From: Steroidobacteraceae bacterium
GTDB taxonomy: Bacteria > Pseudomonadota > Gammaproteobacteria > Steroidobacterales > Steroidobacteraceae
Assembly (NCBI GenBank): GCA_019187185.1
Contig: JABAQU010000002.1
Location: 297,248 to 361,247 of the forward strand
Reading direction: 5' to 3'
DNA: 64,000 bases
Position 1 is the stretch's first letter. Each line of letters begins with the position of its first letter. Below, in pieces: positions 8,921 through 17,692 of the stretch. Both the position numbers and the translations under genes were made by a program. The notes under the pieces were generated by a model. It was not told the DNA's origin. It did no database searches and saw only the letters and a list, made by a program, of their open reading frames with translations.

Positions 8921-8932
8921 TACCATTAGCGC
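8921..8932 (+). promoter_or_regulatory. -10-like hexamer 6 nt before the dioxygenase ATG
   Basis: TACCAT (8921-8926) is followed by six bases and then the ATG at 8933, and no Shine-Dalgarno sequence is present. The hexamer matches TATAAT at four positions. The same TANNNT-N6/7-ATG layout occurs at several other divergent pairs here, suggesting a leaderless kynurenine-operon transcript. Confidence 0.35.
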
Positions 8933-9463
8933 ATGACGCAGCTCAAGGCTTTCCCGCTCAGGTCGTGGATCGACGCACATCGCGCGGACCTGCAGCCCCC
9001 TGTCGGCAACCGGCGACTGTTCCGCGACGGCGATTTCATCATCATGGTCGTCGGGGGACCGAACCGCCGCAAGGATTTCCACCTCGATCCGGGCGAGGAG
9101 TTTTTCTACCAGCTCGAGGGTGACATGCGTCTCGAGATCATCGAGCAGGGCCGGCGAGTCGATGTGCCGATCCGCGCGGGCGAGGTGTTCCTGTTGCCCG
9201 CGCACCTGCCCCACAGCGTGCAACGCCCGGCGAACACCGTGGGTCTCGTGGTGGAACGCGCGCGCCGCCCCGGCGAACGCGACGGCCTCGCCTGGTTCTG
9301 CGAACGCTGCGACACGGAACTCTATCGCGAAGAGTTCGAACTGACCGACATCGAGACCCAGTTTCCGCCCGTCTTCGATCGCTACTATGCGAGCGTCGAC
9401 CATCGCCGCTGCAAGCGCTGCGGTACCGTGCAGGCGCCGCCCGACGCCGCGCCGGCTGCGTGA
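8933..9463 (+). CDS. nbaC: 3-hydroxyanthranilate 3,4-dioxygenase
   Basis: Opens the ring of 3-hydroxyanthranilate to the semialdehyde that cyclises to quinolinate. The 176-residue cupin has H50, E56 and H94 placed as the catalytic iron ligands (FHLDPGEEFFYQ and HLPHS). Its C-terminal part carries two CxxC pairs (CERC and CKRC) for the rubredoxin-like second iron seen in bacterial enzymes. It is the first gene of a four-gene kynurenine operon, and its stop overlaps the next gene's GTG (GTGA). Confidence 0.94.
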   Translation: MTQLKAFPLRSWIDAHRADLQPPVGNRRLFRDGDFIIMVVGGPNRRKDFHLDPGEEFFYQLEGDMRLEIIEQGRRVDVPIRAGEVFLLPAHLPHSVQRPANTVGLVVERARRPGERDGLAWFCERCDTELYREEFELTDIETQFPPVFDRYYASVDHRRCKRCGTVQAPPDAAPAA

Positions 9464-10215
9464 ACACGTTCGCCACGATCGGCGGGACGCAGCGCCGGGT
9501 CGATCTCGCGCGCCCGATCGACCTGTCGGTGCCGATCGATTTCAGCGAGGCGGGGCTGCGGCACTTCGGTGCGCCGGCACCGCGTTCCGCGCCGTTCGCC
9601 ACGACCGGGTTCACCGGCGACGTCGGGCGCGGCGCGAGCTGCAACTGCCGCACGCTCACGCTGACGCCGCATTGCCACGGCACCCATACCGAATGTGTCG
9701 CGCACCTGACGCGGGAACCCCTCGACGCCTGGCGCCTCGTGCCGGTCCAGCCTCTCGCTGCGATCGTCGTGAGTGTCACTCCCGAGCGCATCGGCGACGA
9801 TTGCGTCGTGACCCGCGACGCTCTGCTTGCTGCCTGGCCGCAGTCGCACGAGGCTCCGTCGCCGATCGCACTGATTCTGCGCACGGCGCATCCGGGCGGC
9901 ACGGAGCCGCCCTACGTCGCGACCGACGCCGCGGCGCTCGTCGTCGCGCGCGGCATCGCGCATCTCGTGATCGACCAGCCGTCGCTCGATCGCACCCACG
10001 ATGAAGGCCGCCTCGCGGCGCATCGCGTCTTCTTCGGCCTGCCGGCCGGCAGCCGCAGCCTCGGCGAAGCGACGCGCGCATTCGCCACCGTGACCGAGCT
10101 CGCGCAGGTCCCGGACGCACTGCCGGACGGCACCTGCGCGCTCGCCTGGCAGGTGCCGGCCATCGCGGGAGACGCCGTGCCGAGCCGCCCGCTCGCCTAC
10201 CGGTACGAGGCATGA
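9460..10215 (+). CDS. Cyclase-family hydrolase, probable kynurenine formamidase
   Basis: A 251-residue member of the metal-dependent cyclase family (PF04199), shown by the HCHGTHTEC motif with its metal histidines, near residue 70. Bacterial arylformamidase (KynB) belongs to this family and forms kynurenine from N-formylkynurenine. The position between 3-hydroxyanthranilate dioxygenase and kynureninase makes that role likely, though the protein is longer than typical KynB (about 210). It overlaps both neighbours by 4 bp (GTGA, ATGA). Confidence 0.75.
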   Translation: MNTFATIGGTQRRVDLARPIDLSVPIDFSEAGLRHFGAPAPRSAPFATTGFTGDVGRGASCNCRTLTLTPHCHGTHTECVAHLTREPLDAWRLVPVQPLAAIVVSVTPERIGDDCVVTRDALLAAWPQSHEAPSPIALILRTAHPGGTEPPYVATDAAALVVARGIAHLVIDQPSLDRTHDEGRLAAHRVFFGLPAGSRSLGEATRAFATVTELAQVPDALPDGTCALAWQVPAIAGDAVPSRPLAYRYEA

Positions 10216-11465
10216 GCGCGAACCGCGAGGATGCGGCGACGGCCTGGCGCGCGCGCTTCGCGCTGCCGCGCAGCACGGCGGGCGAGCCGCTCGTCTACTT
10301 CTGCGGCCATTCGCTCGGCCTGATGCCCCTCGCGGCGCGGCAGACCGTCGACGAGGAGCTCGAGAGCTGGGCAACGCTCGGCATCGACGCGCAGTTCACC
10401 GGCCGGCGCCCGTGGGTCGACTACGCATCGCACGTCACCGCGGGCTTCGCGGCACTGGCCGGCGCGCTGACGCACGAAGTCGTCGCGATGAATGCACTCA
10501 CGGTGAACCTGCATTTCCTGATGGCGTCGTTCTATCGGCCGCAGGGCACCCGCCGCCGTGTCCTGGTCGAGGCCGGCGCGTTTCCGTCGGACCGCCACGC
10601 CGTGGCGGCGCAGATCGCGTGGCACGGACTCGATCCGCGCGAATGCCTGCTCGAACTCGCGCCGCGCGAGGGCGAGGACCTGCTGCGCGCCGACGACATC
10701 GACGACGCGATCGCGCGCGCCGGCGATTCGCTCGCGCTCGTGCTGTGGCCCGGTGTGCAGTACCTCACGGGACAGGCCTTCGATCTCGCACGCATCGCCC
10801 GCGCGGCGCGGCACGTCGGCGCTGCGGTCGGCTTCGACCTCGCGCACGCGATCGGCAACATCCCGCTCGCGTTGCACGAGTCCGGCGCGGACTTCGCGGC
10901 GTGGTGCAGCTACAAGTACCTGAACGCGGGCCCCGGCGCGATCGGCGGCGCATTCGTCCACGAGCGACATGCACAACGGCGCGACCTGCCGCGCCTGTCT
11001 GGGTGGTGGGGCAACGACCCGGCGACACGCTTCCGCATGGCACCGGAGTTCGACGCGGCACGCGGCGCCGCCGGCTGGCAGGTGAGCAACCCGCCGATTT
11101 TCTCGACGGCACCCCTCCTCGCCTCGCTCGCGATATTCGCCGAGGTGGGGCTGCCGCGCCTGCGCGAGCGGTCGATCGCGCTGACACGGGCGCTAGAGGC
11201 GGAGATCGATGCATTACCGGCGAACGAGGTGACGCTGATCACGCCACGCGATGTACAGGAACGCGGCGCTCAATTGTCCGTTCGCATCCGCGGATCGCGC
11301 GATCGCGGCCGGCACGTCCACGCGGCGCTCACGGCACACGGCATCGTCTGCGACTGGCGGGAGCCGGGCATCCTGCGTATCGCGCCCGTTCCGCTCTACA
11401 ACACGATCGACGAAGTTCATCGCTGCGGACGCGCGTTGCGCGACGCGCTCGCGGGCGCGCCGTGA
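10212..11465 (+). CDS. kynU: Kynureninase
   Basis: A PLP enzyme cleaving kynurenine or 3-hydroxykynurenine to (3-hydroxy)anthranilate and alanine. The 417-residue fold-type I protein has YFCGHSLGLMP near its N-terminus, FDLAHAIGN (cofactor aspartate region) and CSYKYLNAGPGAIGG containing the Schiff-base lysine. GWWGNDPATRF matches the substrate-binding loop. ATG 10212 overlaps the upstream stop; its own stop overlaps the kmo GTG, so the operon is translationally coupled throughout. Confidence 0.95.
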   Translation: MSANREDAATAWRARFALPRSTAGEPLVYFCGHSLGLMPLAARQTVDEELESWATLGIDAQFTGRRPWVDYASHVTAGFAALAGALTHEVVAMNALTVNLHFLMASFYRPQGTRRRVLVEAGAFPSDRHAVAAQIAWHGLDPRECLLELAPREGEDLLRADDIDDAIARAGDSLALVLWPGVQYLTGQAFDLARIARAARHVGAAVGFDLAHAIGNIPLALHESGADFAAWCSYKYLNAGPGAIGGAFVHERHAQRRDLPRLSGWWGNDPATRFRMAPEFDAARGAAGWQVSNPPIFSTAPLLASLAIFAEVGLPRLRERSIALTRALEAEIDALPANEVTLITPRDVQERGAQLSVRIRGSRDRGRHVHAALTAHGIVCDWREPGILRIAPVPLYNTIDEVHRCGRALRDALAGAP

Positions 11466-12826
11466 ACACGCGGCGAGCGCCGGTGAACATCGTCGGCGGC
11501 GGCCTCGCGGGCACGCTGCTCGCCCTCGTGCTCGCGCGGCACGGCTGGCAGGTCGAGCTGTTCGAGCGGCGATCCGACCCGCGGGTTCGGCCCGGCGAGC
11601 GCGGGCGATCGATCAACCTCGCGCTCGCCGCGCGCGGCCTGCGTGGCCTCGCTGCCGCCGGCGTCGCGGAGCGTATCGCCCCGCTCGCGATGCCGATGCG
11701 CGGGCGCTACATCCACGAGCACGACGGCAGCGGTGCGCTGCACCGCTACGGGCAGGACGACTCGGAAGTGATCCATTCCATTTCGCGGGAGGCCCTCGGT
11801 CGCGCGCTGATCGACGCAGCGGGCGCCGAGCCCCGCATCGCGCTGCATTTCGACATGACCTGCGTCGGCGTCGACCTCGCCCGCGACGCGCTGCTCTTCG
11901 GCGACGACGGCAAGGTGCGGCGTCGCGTGCCGCTCGCGCCGACGATCGCGGCGGACGGCGCAGGTTCCGCCGTGCGGACCGCGCTCGCCACGGCGGGCGC
12001 GATCCGCGTGCGCGAGGAGATGCTCGCGCACGATTACCGGGAACTGACGATCCCGGCTGCAGAGGCCCGTGACCTCGATCCACACGCACTGCACATCTGG
12101 CCTCGCGGCGGGTTCATGCTGATCGCGCTGCCGAACACCGACGGCAGCTTCACCGCGACGCTGTTCCTGGCGCGCGAAGGTTCGCCCTCGTTCGCCGAAC
12201 TCGGCGATGCGCCGGCCATCGAGGCGTTCTTCCGGCGGGAATTCCCGGGCGCCCTGCCGCGTCTGCCGCATCTCGTCCGGGATTTTCGCGACCACCCCCA
12301 GGGCCGGCTCGGCACCGTCTACACCGATCCCTGGCACCTCGAGGGCAAGCTGCTGCTGCTCGGCGACGCGGCGCATGCGATCGTGCCGTTTCATGGCCAG
12401 GGCATGAATTGCGCGTTCGAGGACGTCGCGGTATTCGACGCGCTGCTCGCGCGGCACGCGGACTTCGCCACCCTGTTTGCCGCCTTCACGCGCCTGCGTC
12501 GCCCCGACGCCGACGCGATCGCGCAGATGGCGATCGAAAACTACCTCGAAATGCGCGCAACCGTGCTGGATCCCGTGTACCAGCGCCGCAAGGCGCTCGG
12601 CGTCGCGCTCGAGCGCGCCTTTCCGGACCGCTTCATTCCGCGCTACTCGATGGTGATGTTCCACCCGGAGATCGGTTATGCCGAGGCGCTGCGTCGCGGC
12701 ACCGTGCAGGAGGAGATACTTGCCACGCTCGATGCCGCGGCGGGCGCCGTCCCTGCGCCGGGTATCCCCGCGCAGGCGCGCGCGCTCATCGAGGCGCGGC
12801 TGCCCCCGATCGGCGCTCGAGCGTGA
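11462..12826 (+). CDS. kmo: Kynurenine 3-monooxygenase
   Basis: An FAD-dependent monooxygenase that hydroxylates kynurenine with NADPH and O2. The 454-residue product from GTG 11462 begins with a dinucleotide-binding fold (IVGGGLAGTLLALVLARHGW), has the second FAD motif GDAAHAIVPFHGQGMN near residue 300 and a C-terminal hydrophobic region typical of the family. The GTG overlaps the kynU stop. No tryptophan 2,3-dioxygenase gene lies in the window, so the first pathway step must be encoded elsewhere. The 3' end overlaps convergent folA by 41 bp. Confidence 0.93.
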   Translation: MNTRRAPVNIVGGGLAGTLLALVLARHGWQVELFERRSDPRVRPGERGRSINLALAARGLRGLAAAGVAERIAPLAMPMRGRYIHEHDGSGALHRYGQDDSEVIHSISREALGRALIDAAGAEPRIALHFDMTCVGVDLARDALLFGDDGKVRRRVPLAPTIAADGAGSAVRTALATAGAIRVREEMLAHDYRELTIPAAEARDLDPHALHIWPRGGFMLIALPNTDGSFTATLFLAREGSPSFAELGDAPAIEAFFRREFPGALPRLPHLVRDFRDHPQGRLGTVYTDPWHLEGKLLLLGDAAHAIVPFHGQGMNCAFEDVAVFDALLARHADFATLFAAFTRLRRPDADAIAQMAIENYLEMRATVLDPVYQRRKALGVALERAFPDRFIPRYSMVMFHPEIGYAEALRRGTVQEEILATLDAAAGAVPAPGIPAQARALIEARLPPIGARA

Positions 12827-13298
12827 CGAAGTCCATCGCGTACGCATGCCGCTCGTCGGCGGCGTGGCGTTCGCGCGCAACCTCGCGCCATGCACCCGGA
12901 TCGAACGGCGGCAGACGCGTCTCGCCGTCGACGTCGGCATCGACGGCCGTGAGCTCGATGCGGGTTGCGTACGGCAGCGCGAGCGCATAGACCTCCGCAC
13001 CCCCGATCACCATCAGTTCGCGGCCCGCGTGGGCGAACGCGTCCTCGAGCGAGTGCACGATCGTCGCTCCTTCGGCACGAAAGGTCGCATCACGCGTCAG
13101 CACGAGATTCGAGCGCCCCGGCAGCGGCTTGCCGATCGACGCCCAGGTTCGCCGCCCCATGAGGACAGGCCTGCCCATCGTGAGCGTCTTGAAGCGCCGC
13201 AGGTCGTCCGGCAATCGCCACGGCAGTGCGCCCCCGGCGCCGATCACGCCATTGCGCGCCATCGCGACGACGAGCGTAACCGCCGGCCGTGCGGTCAC
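12786..13298 (-). CDS. folA: Dihydrofolate reductase
   Basis: Reduces dihydrofolate with NADPH, regenerating the cofactor that thymidylate synthase oxidises. The 170-residue protein has the canonical strand and Met20-type loop (VVAMARNGVIG...LPWRLPDDLRRF), GRRTWASIGKPLPGR and IGGAEVYALALP. The start is GTG 13298, overlapping the stop of the SET gene (GTGA). It is third in a thyA-SET-folA operon. Confidence 0.95.
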   Translation of the reverse strand: MTARPAVTLVVAMARNGVIGAGGALPWRLPDDLRRFKTLTMGRPVLMGRRTWASIGKPLPGRSNLVLTRDATFRAEGATIVHSLEDAFAHAGRELMVIGGAEVYALALPYATRIELTAVDADVDGETRLPPFDPGAWREVARERHAADERHAYAMDFVTLERRSGAAAPR

Positions 13299-13864
13299 CG
13301 GCGCGAGCGCTTCGCGCTGCGCTGTGTCGCGCGCGTCCCGGCGCGCCGGCTCGCACGCTTCTTCGCTCGCTTCTTCGCTCGCTTCTTCGGGCGCTTCTTC
13401 GGGCGCTTGGCGGGCCAGAGCATCGTGCCGCGGCAGCTCGTCGCGCCGCAGCGGCAGGCGAAGACCTCGTCGACGTTCTCGGGATCGTCGTCGTCGCGCC
13501 CGATCTGGTAGTCGTACTTCAGTTCCTCGCCCGGCTGGATCGTGCGGATCGCCTCGATGAAGACCCGCCGGTCCTCGATCACCGACTCGCAGTTCGGGTC
13601 GCAGCCGTGGTTGATGAACCGCGCCTCGTTGCCGTCGACACCGGCATCGATGACGACGCCGCGGTCGACGATGAACAGGAACGTGTGGCCGTCGTCGGCA
13701 TCCTTCAGCTCATAGCGCGCATCGGCGACCTTGTGCGAGATGCGCTCGCCGAGGTATTCGACGATCCGCGTGCCTTTGCGGATGCGGCGCTTCGCGAACA
13801 CGCCGAGACCGTGCACCTTCGAACGACGCACCGAATAGAGGGGAGCCTTGCCAGCGACTGCCAT
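13295..13864 (-). CDS. SET-domain lysine methyltransferase with a basic histone-like tail
   Basis: A 189-residue protein. Residues about 8-125 form a SET domain with GLGVFA (SAM-binding loop), RFINHGCDPNC (85-92 core) and YDY (117-119). A post-SET zinc cluster follows (C137, C139, C144, with C88 as likely fourth ligand). Residues 151-189 are a tail in which 22 of 39 residues are Lys or Arg, built from KKRA/KKRP repeats and resembling histone H1-like or DNA-binding tails. SET enzymes methylate protein lysines; the substrate here is unknown. It is sandwiched between thyA (9 bp) and folA (4-bp overlap), a setting that suggests cotranscription but not a folate role. Confidence 0.88.
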   Translation of the reverse strand: MAVAGKAPLYSVRRSKVHGLGVFAKRRIRKGTRIVEYLGERISHKVADARYELKDADDGHTFLFIVDRGVVIDAGVDGNEARFINHGCDPNCESVIEDRRVFIEAIRTIQPGEELKYDYQIGRDDDDPENVDEVFACRCGATSCRGTMLWPAKRPKKRPKKRAKKRAKKRASRRAGTRATQRSAKRSRR

Positions 13865-13873
13865 GCGTTTCCT

Positions 13874-14668
13874 TCAGACTGCGACCGGCGCCTTGATGGC
13901 CGGGTGGGATTGATAATTGCGGAACTCGAAGTCGTCGAACTCGTAGTCGAAGATCGACGGCGGGCGCCGCCGGATCGCGAGCGTGGGCGGCGCGAGCGGC
14001 GAGCGCGCGAGTTGCGTGTCGGCCTGCTCGAGGTGATTGAGATACAGGTGGGTGTCGCCGCCCGTCCAGATGAACTCCCCGACGCCGAGATCGCACTGCT
14101 GCGCGACCATGTGGGTCAGGAGCGCATAGGAGGCGATGTTGAACGGCACGCCGAGGAAGAGATCCGCACTGCGCTGGTAAAGCTGGCACGAGAGGCGGCC
14201 TGCCGCGACATAGAACTGGAAGAGCGCATGGCAGGGCAGCAGCGCCATGCGGTCGAGTTCGCCGACGTTCCAGGCGCTGACGAGGATGCGCCGCGAATCC
14301 GGTGTCGCGCGCAGCTGCCCGATCACGCGCGCGATCTGGTCGATGCGGCTGCCGTCCGGCGCAGGCCACGAGCGCCATTGCGCGCCATACACCGGCCCGA
14401 GTTCGCCCGCGGCATCGGCCCATTCGTCCCAGATCGTGACGCCGTGCCCGCGCAGCCACGCGACATTCGTTTCGCCGCGCAGGAACCACAGCAGTTCGTA
14501 GACGATCGACTTCACGTGCACGCGCTTCGTGGTCACGAGCGGAAAGCCGCGCGCGAGGTCGAAACGCATCTGGCAGCCGAACAGGGAGCGCGTACCGGTT
14601 CCCGTGCGGTCGGTCTTGAGCGCACCGTCGTCGCGGACGCGCCGCAGAAGGTCGAGATAGGCCTGCAT
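13874..14668 (-). CDS. thyA: Thymidylate synthase
   Basis: Makes dTMP from dUMP with methylene-tetrahydrofolate. It has 264 residues, the same as E. coli ThyA, with [12 protein letters not shown], the catalytic cysteine in [26 protein letters not shown] and a C-terminal APVAV. There is no Shine-Dalgarno sequence before ATG 14668. A TATAAT on the minus strand (14685-14680) ends 11 nt upstream, so the transcript may have a very short leader. Confidence 0.97.
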   Translation of the reverse strand: MQAYLDLLRRVRDDGALKTDRTGTGTRSLFGCQMRFDLARGFPLVTTKRVHVKSIVYELLWFLRGETNVAWLRGHGVTIWDEWADAAGELGPVYGAQWRSWPAPDGSRIDQIARVIGQLRATPDSRRILVSAWNVGELDRMALLPCHALFQFYVAAGRLSCQLYQRSADLFLGVPFNIASYALLTHMVAQQCDLGVGEFIWTGGDTHLYLNHLEQADTQLARSPLAPPTLAIRRRPPSIFDYEFDDFEFRNYQSHPAIKAPVAV

Positions 14669-14690
14669 TGGAACGGCGGATTATAGGTGA

Positions 14691-14713
14691 GGAACGGCGC
14701 CGCACGCCGTTCC
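14691..14713. repeat. 9-bp inverted repeat between thyA and a lipoprotein gene
   Basis: GGAACGGCG (14691-14699) and CGCCGTTCC (14705-14713) form a perfect 9-bp stem with a 5-nt loop. A further direct copy of GGAACGGCG is at 14670-14678, next to the thyA start. It lies in the 105-bp divergent intergenic region and could be an operator or a 5' RNA hairpin. Confidence 0.5.
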
Positions 14714-14773
14714 GCTGCCGTTCAGCTTGGCAGGGTAAGATAGCGCGGTACCCCCATTTTCAGGATTCCGACC

Positions 14774-15688
14774 ATGACCCAGTACAGCACGGCCCACCCC
14801 ACCGCCCTCGTACTCACCGCGGCAGCATTGCTCACTCTCGCGGCCTGCGGCGGCCCGGCGCCGGCACCGTCGCCTGCCGCCGACACGACAGCGCCAGCGG
14901 AAACCGCGCCGTCCGAAGCCGACCGCGCCGCCGAACTCGCGGCGAAGGAGCAGGAGCTCGCGGCACGTGAAAGCGAGCTCGCAAAGAAGGAACTCGAGCA
15001 GCGCGAACAGGACCTCGCCCGTCAGCAGGCCGAGCTCGACAAGCAGAAGGCGGCCGTCGAGAAGCAGGCCGCGGCGGCCAAGGCGGCTGCGGCCAAGGCA
15101 GCAAGCGCGTCGAAACCGGCGAGCAAGCCTGTGTCGACTGCATCGACCACCACCGCGAAGCCCGCCCCGGTGAAACTCACCGTGCCCGCTGGTACGAACC
15201 TCACGATGGCGCTATCCACCCCGATCTCGACCAAGACCGCGCGGGTGGGAGACAGCTTCGGCGCGCTGCTCGTCTCCGACGTGATGGTCGGCAACCGGGT
15301 CGCGATCCCCGCCGGCTCGCATGTCGAGGGCAGCGTCACGCAGGTCGTGTCGGGCAGCAACAAGATCGGCGGCGTGCCGACTCTCGGCCTGCGCTTCGAT
15401 TCGTTGCACCTGCCCGACGGCCAGCGGGTGGCGCTGAACGGCGAACTCGTGGAACAGGGCCGCAGCGACACCGGTGCCGATACCGCGAAGATCCTCGGCG
15501 GCGCCGTCGCCGGCGCCGTGCTGGGCCACCAGGTGAAGAACAACGACAGCGGCAAGGTGATCGGCGGCCTGCTCGGCGGTGCGGCCGGTGCGCTCGCGGC
15601 GAAGAAGACGGGCGCCGAAGTGCAGCTCGCGCAGGACTCGACGCTCACGATCCAGACCGCAACCCCGATCGAGGTGCGGGCGCGTTAG
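14774..15688 (+). CDS. Lipoprotein with coiled coil and glycine-zipper region
   Basis: A 304-residue protein of unknown function. A signal ends in the lipobox LAAC (Cys about residue 28). An Ala/Pro-rich linker leads to a strong heptad-like coiled coil rich in E, K and Q (about 50-105), then an Ala/Ser/Thr/Pro linker. The C-terminal domain (about 135-304) is beta-rich and contains a glycine-zipper stretch, GGAVAGAVLG...GGLLGGAAGALA, of the kind found in membrane-associated envelope proteins. AGGAT precedes ATG 14774. The stop overlaps convergent lgt by 4 bp. Confidence 0.75.
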   Translation: MTQYSTAHPTALVLTAAALLTLAACGGPAPAPSPAADTTAPAETAPSEADRAAELAAKEQELAARESELAKKELEQREQDLARQQAELDKQKAAVEKQAAAAKAAAAKAASASKPASKPVSTASTTTAKPAPVKLTVPAGTNLTMALSTPISTKTARVGDSFGALLVSDVMVGNRVAIPAGSHVEGSVTQVVSGSNKIGGVPTLGLRFDSLHLPDGQRVALNGELVEQGRSDTGADTAKILGGAVAGAVLGHQVKNNDSGKVIGGLLGGAAGALAAKKTGAEVQLAQDSTLTIQTATPIEVRAR

Positions 15689-16482
15689 GCCGCTCCGTAG
15701 TTGCCCGAGGGCACGCGGCGCGTGGCGGCGTACGCGAGCATGGCGATGCCTGCCAGCAGCATCGGCAGCGAGAGCAGTTGGCCCATCGTGAGCCACTCGC
15801 CCGCGAAATAGCCGATCTGCTGGTCGGGCACGCGCCAGAACTCGACCAGCATGCGCGCGAGGCTGTAGATCACGAGGAAGAGCCCGGACGGCGCGAGCCG
15901 GGGCCGTGGCTTCATCGTGAACCACCAGAGCACGGCGAAGAGCAGCAGGCCCTCGAGCCCCGCCTCGTAGAGCTGGGTCGCGTGACGCACCTCGCCGTCG
16001 ACCTCGAATCCCCAGGGCACGGTGGTCGCCCGGCCCCAGAGTTCGCCGTTGACGAAATTGCCGATGCGCCCCGCGAAGAGCCCGAGCCCGGGCAGGGGCG
16101 CCATGAAGTCGAACACGTCGGCGACGTGGCGCTTGCGCCGCCACGCGAAGATCGCTACCGCGATCAGGACGCCGGTCAGGCCGCCGTGGAACGACATGCC
16201 GCCCTGCGTGATCTTCAGCGGGTAGAACGGGTCCTGCGCCCAGTAGCCGAGCCCGTAGAAGAGCACATAACCGATCCGCCCGCCGAGGATCACGCCGAGC
16301 ATCGCGAAGAAGATCACGTCGTCGACATCCTGCGCCTTCCACGTGGAGCCGGGGCGCGATGCGCGCCGTCGCCCGAGCCACCACGCCGCGACGAAGCCGA
16401 CGAGATACATGATGCCGTACCAGTGGACCTTCACGGGCCCCACCTGGAACGCGATCGGATTGAAGCCGGGATAGTGGATCAT
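15685..16482 (-). CDS. lgt: Prolipoprotein diacylglyceryl transferase Lgt
   Basis: The first lipoprotein-maturation enzyme, an inner-membrane protein that moves diacylglycerol from phosphatidylglycerol to the lipobox cysteine. The 265-residue sequence shows about seven membrane segments, the essential histidine motif SFHGGLTG and the Lgt signature [14 protein letters not shown]. It follows rlmI by 10 bp on the same strand. Confidence 0.96.
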   Translation of the reverse strand: MIHYPGFNPIAFQVGPVKVHWYGIMYLVGFVAAWWLGRRRASRPGSTWKAQDVDDVIFFAMLGVILGGRIGYVLFYGLGYWAQDPFYPLKITQGGMSFHGGLTGVLIAVAIFAWRRKRHVADVFDFMAPLPGLGLFAGRIGNFVNGELWGRATTVPWGFEVDGEVRHATQLYEAGLEGLLLFAVLWWFTMKPRPRLAPSGLFLVIYSLARMLVEFWRVPDQQIGYFAGEWLTMGQLLSLPMLLAGIAMLAYAATRRVPSGNYGAA

Positions 16483-16492
16483 GCGGTCGAGT

Positions 16493-17674
16493 CTAGCCGG
16501 TCACGGCACGGCAGAAGAATGCTTTCAGGTAGCGAGTCTCGGGAATTGCGGGGTGGATCGGGTGATCGGGCGCCTGCCCGCCGACCGCGACGACCTGCAC
16601 GAAGCGCGACGCATGGCGCGCGGCGCCCTGGATGGCGACGAGGAGATCCCCCTCCGCGAGATGCCAGGAGCACGAACAGGACACGAGCAGCCCCTCGTCC
16701 TCGAGGAGGCGCAGCGCGAGCTGGTTCAGCTTGCGGTAGGCCGCCTGCGCCTTCGGGAGGTCTTTGCGGCGCTTCGCGAACGCCGGTGGATCGAGCACGA
16801 TCGCATCGAAACGCCGGCCGGACGCCGCGAGCGATTCGAGCACGTCGAACGCATCGCCCTTCAGGGTTTCGAGCGCGTGCCCGTGCCGCCCTGCATTCGC
16901 GACCGCAGCGTCGAGCGCGCTCGCCGAGGTGTCGATGCAGCTCGCCGCGCGGGCGCCTGCCGAGAGCGCCGTGACCGCCCATGCGCCCGCATAGGCGCAG
17001 ACGTCGAGCACGCGCGCGTTGCGCGGCAGCAGCGCCCGCCAGCGCGCGCGGTTGGCCGCCTGGTCGTAGAACCAGCCGGTCTTCTGTCCTTCGCCGAGCG
17101 GCGCCGCGAACGCGATGCCGTTCTCGACGATCTCGAGGGTCGTCGGCAATGTGCCGAAAGCGACCGACATCTCCTTCGGCAGCCGCTCGAGATCCCGCGC
17201 GCCGGTGTCGTTCTTCCACACGAGTGCGCGCGGCGCGACGACCTCGCGGATCGCGGCCTCGATATCGGCCCGACGCGCCTCCATGCCCGCGGTGGCGATC
17301 TGGCCGACGACGATGTCGCCGTAACGATCGAGGATCAGGCCCGGCAGCTCGTCGGACTCGCCGAACACGAGCCGGTAGTGCGGCGTTGCGTACCACGTCG
17401 TCCGCAGGCGCTGCGCGCGCGCGATCCGCTCCGCGAGGAAGGCGCCATCGGGCACACGCCGCTCGTCGCGCGACAGCAGCCGTGCGCAGATGAGCGCGTG
17501 GGGATTGACGTAGCCGTACCCGAGGAACGCGCCGCGGTCGGTCACGATGCGCGCAGTCACGTCGGGCGTGAACGCGGCGAGCGGCGTCGAGCGCGTGTCC
17601 ACCTCGTTGCTGAAGATCCACGCGTGGCCCGCGCGCAAGCGGCGGTCTTCGCCTTTTTTCAAGCGCAGTTCCAT
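16493..17674 (-). CDS. rlmI: 23S rRNA (cytosine-C5)-methyltransferase RlmI family
   Basis: A 393-residue class I SAM methyltransferase: N-terminal PUA-like RNA-binding domain (about 1-75; [10 protein letters not shown]), a central domain, and a C-terminal Rossmann domain with [13 protein letters not shown] and the catalytic-cysteine region LVSCSCSWH. Length matches E. coli RlmI (396). TAGAAT on the minus strand (17686-17681) ends exactly 6 nt before the ATG, with no Shine-Dalgarno sequence. It is divergent from the YyaL-like gene with 18 bp between starts. Confidence 0.9.
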   Translation of the reverse strand: MELRLKKGEDRRLRAGHAWIFSNEVDTRSTPLAAFTPDVTARIVTDRGAFLGYGYVNPHALICARLLSRDERRVPDGAFLAERIARAQRLRTTWYATPHYRLVFGESDELPGLILDRYGDIVVGQIATAGMEARRADIEAAIREVVAPRALVWKNDTGARDLERLPKEMSVAFGTLPTTLEIVENGIAFAAPLGEGQKTGWFYDQAANRARWRALLPRNARVLDVCAYAGAWAVTALSAGARAASCIDTSASALDAAVANAGRHGHALETLKGDAFDVLESLAASGRRFDAIVLDPPAFAKRRKDLPKAQAAYRKLNQLALRLLEDEGLLVSCSCSWHLAEGDLLVAIQGAARHASRFVQVVAVGGQAPDHPIHPAIPETRYLKAFFCRAVTG

Positions 17675-17679
17675 TCACG

Positions 17680-17686
17680 TATTCTA
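17680..17686. promoter_or_regulatory. Overlapping divergent -10 hexamers for rlmI and the YyaL-like gene
   Basis: TATTCT (17680-17685, plus strand) ends 7 nt before ATG 17693. TAGAAT (17686-17681, minus strand) ends 6 nt before ATG 17674. The whole intergenic region is 18 bp, so both promoters must extend into the opposite gene and both mRNAs would begin at or next to their start codons. A weak -35 match, TTTCAA, lies at 17657-17662 for the plus strand. Confidence 0.45.
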
Positions 17687-17692
17687 GCCGAC

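Noticed and set aside
13350..13410. Tandem CTTCTTCGCTCG-like DNA repeat
   Set aside because: This is simply the coding sequence for the KKRA/KKRP tail of the SET protein, not an independent repeat element.
16481..17692. Upstream extension of the YyaL-like gene
   Set aside because: It is antisense to rlmI, which has complete methyltransferase motifs. ATG 17693 gives the conserved family N-terminus.
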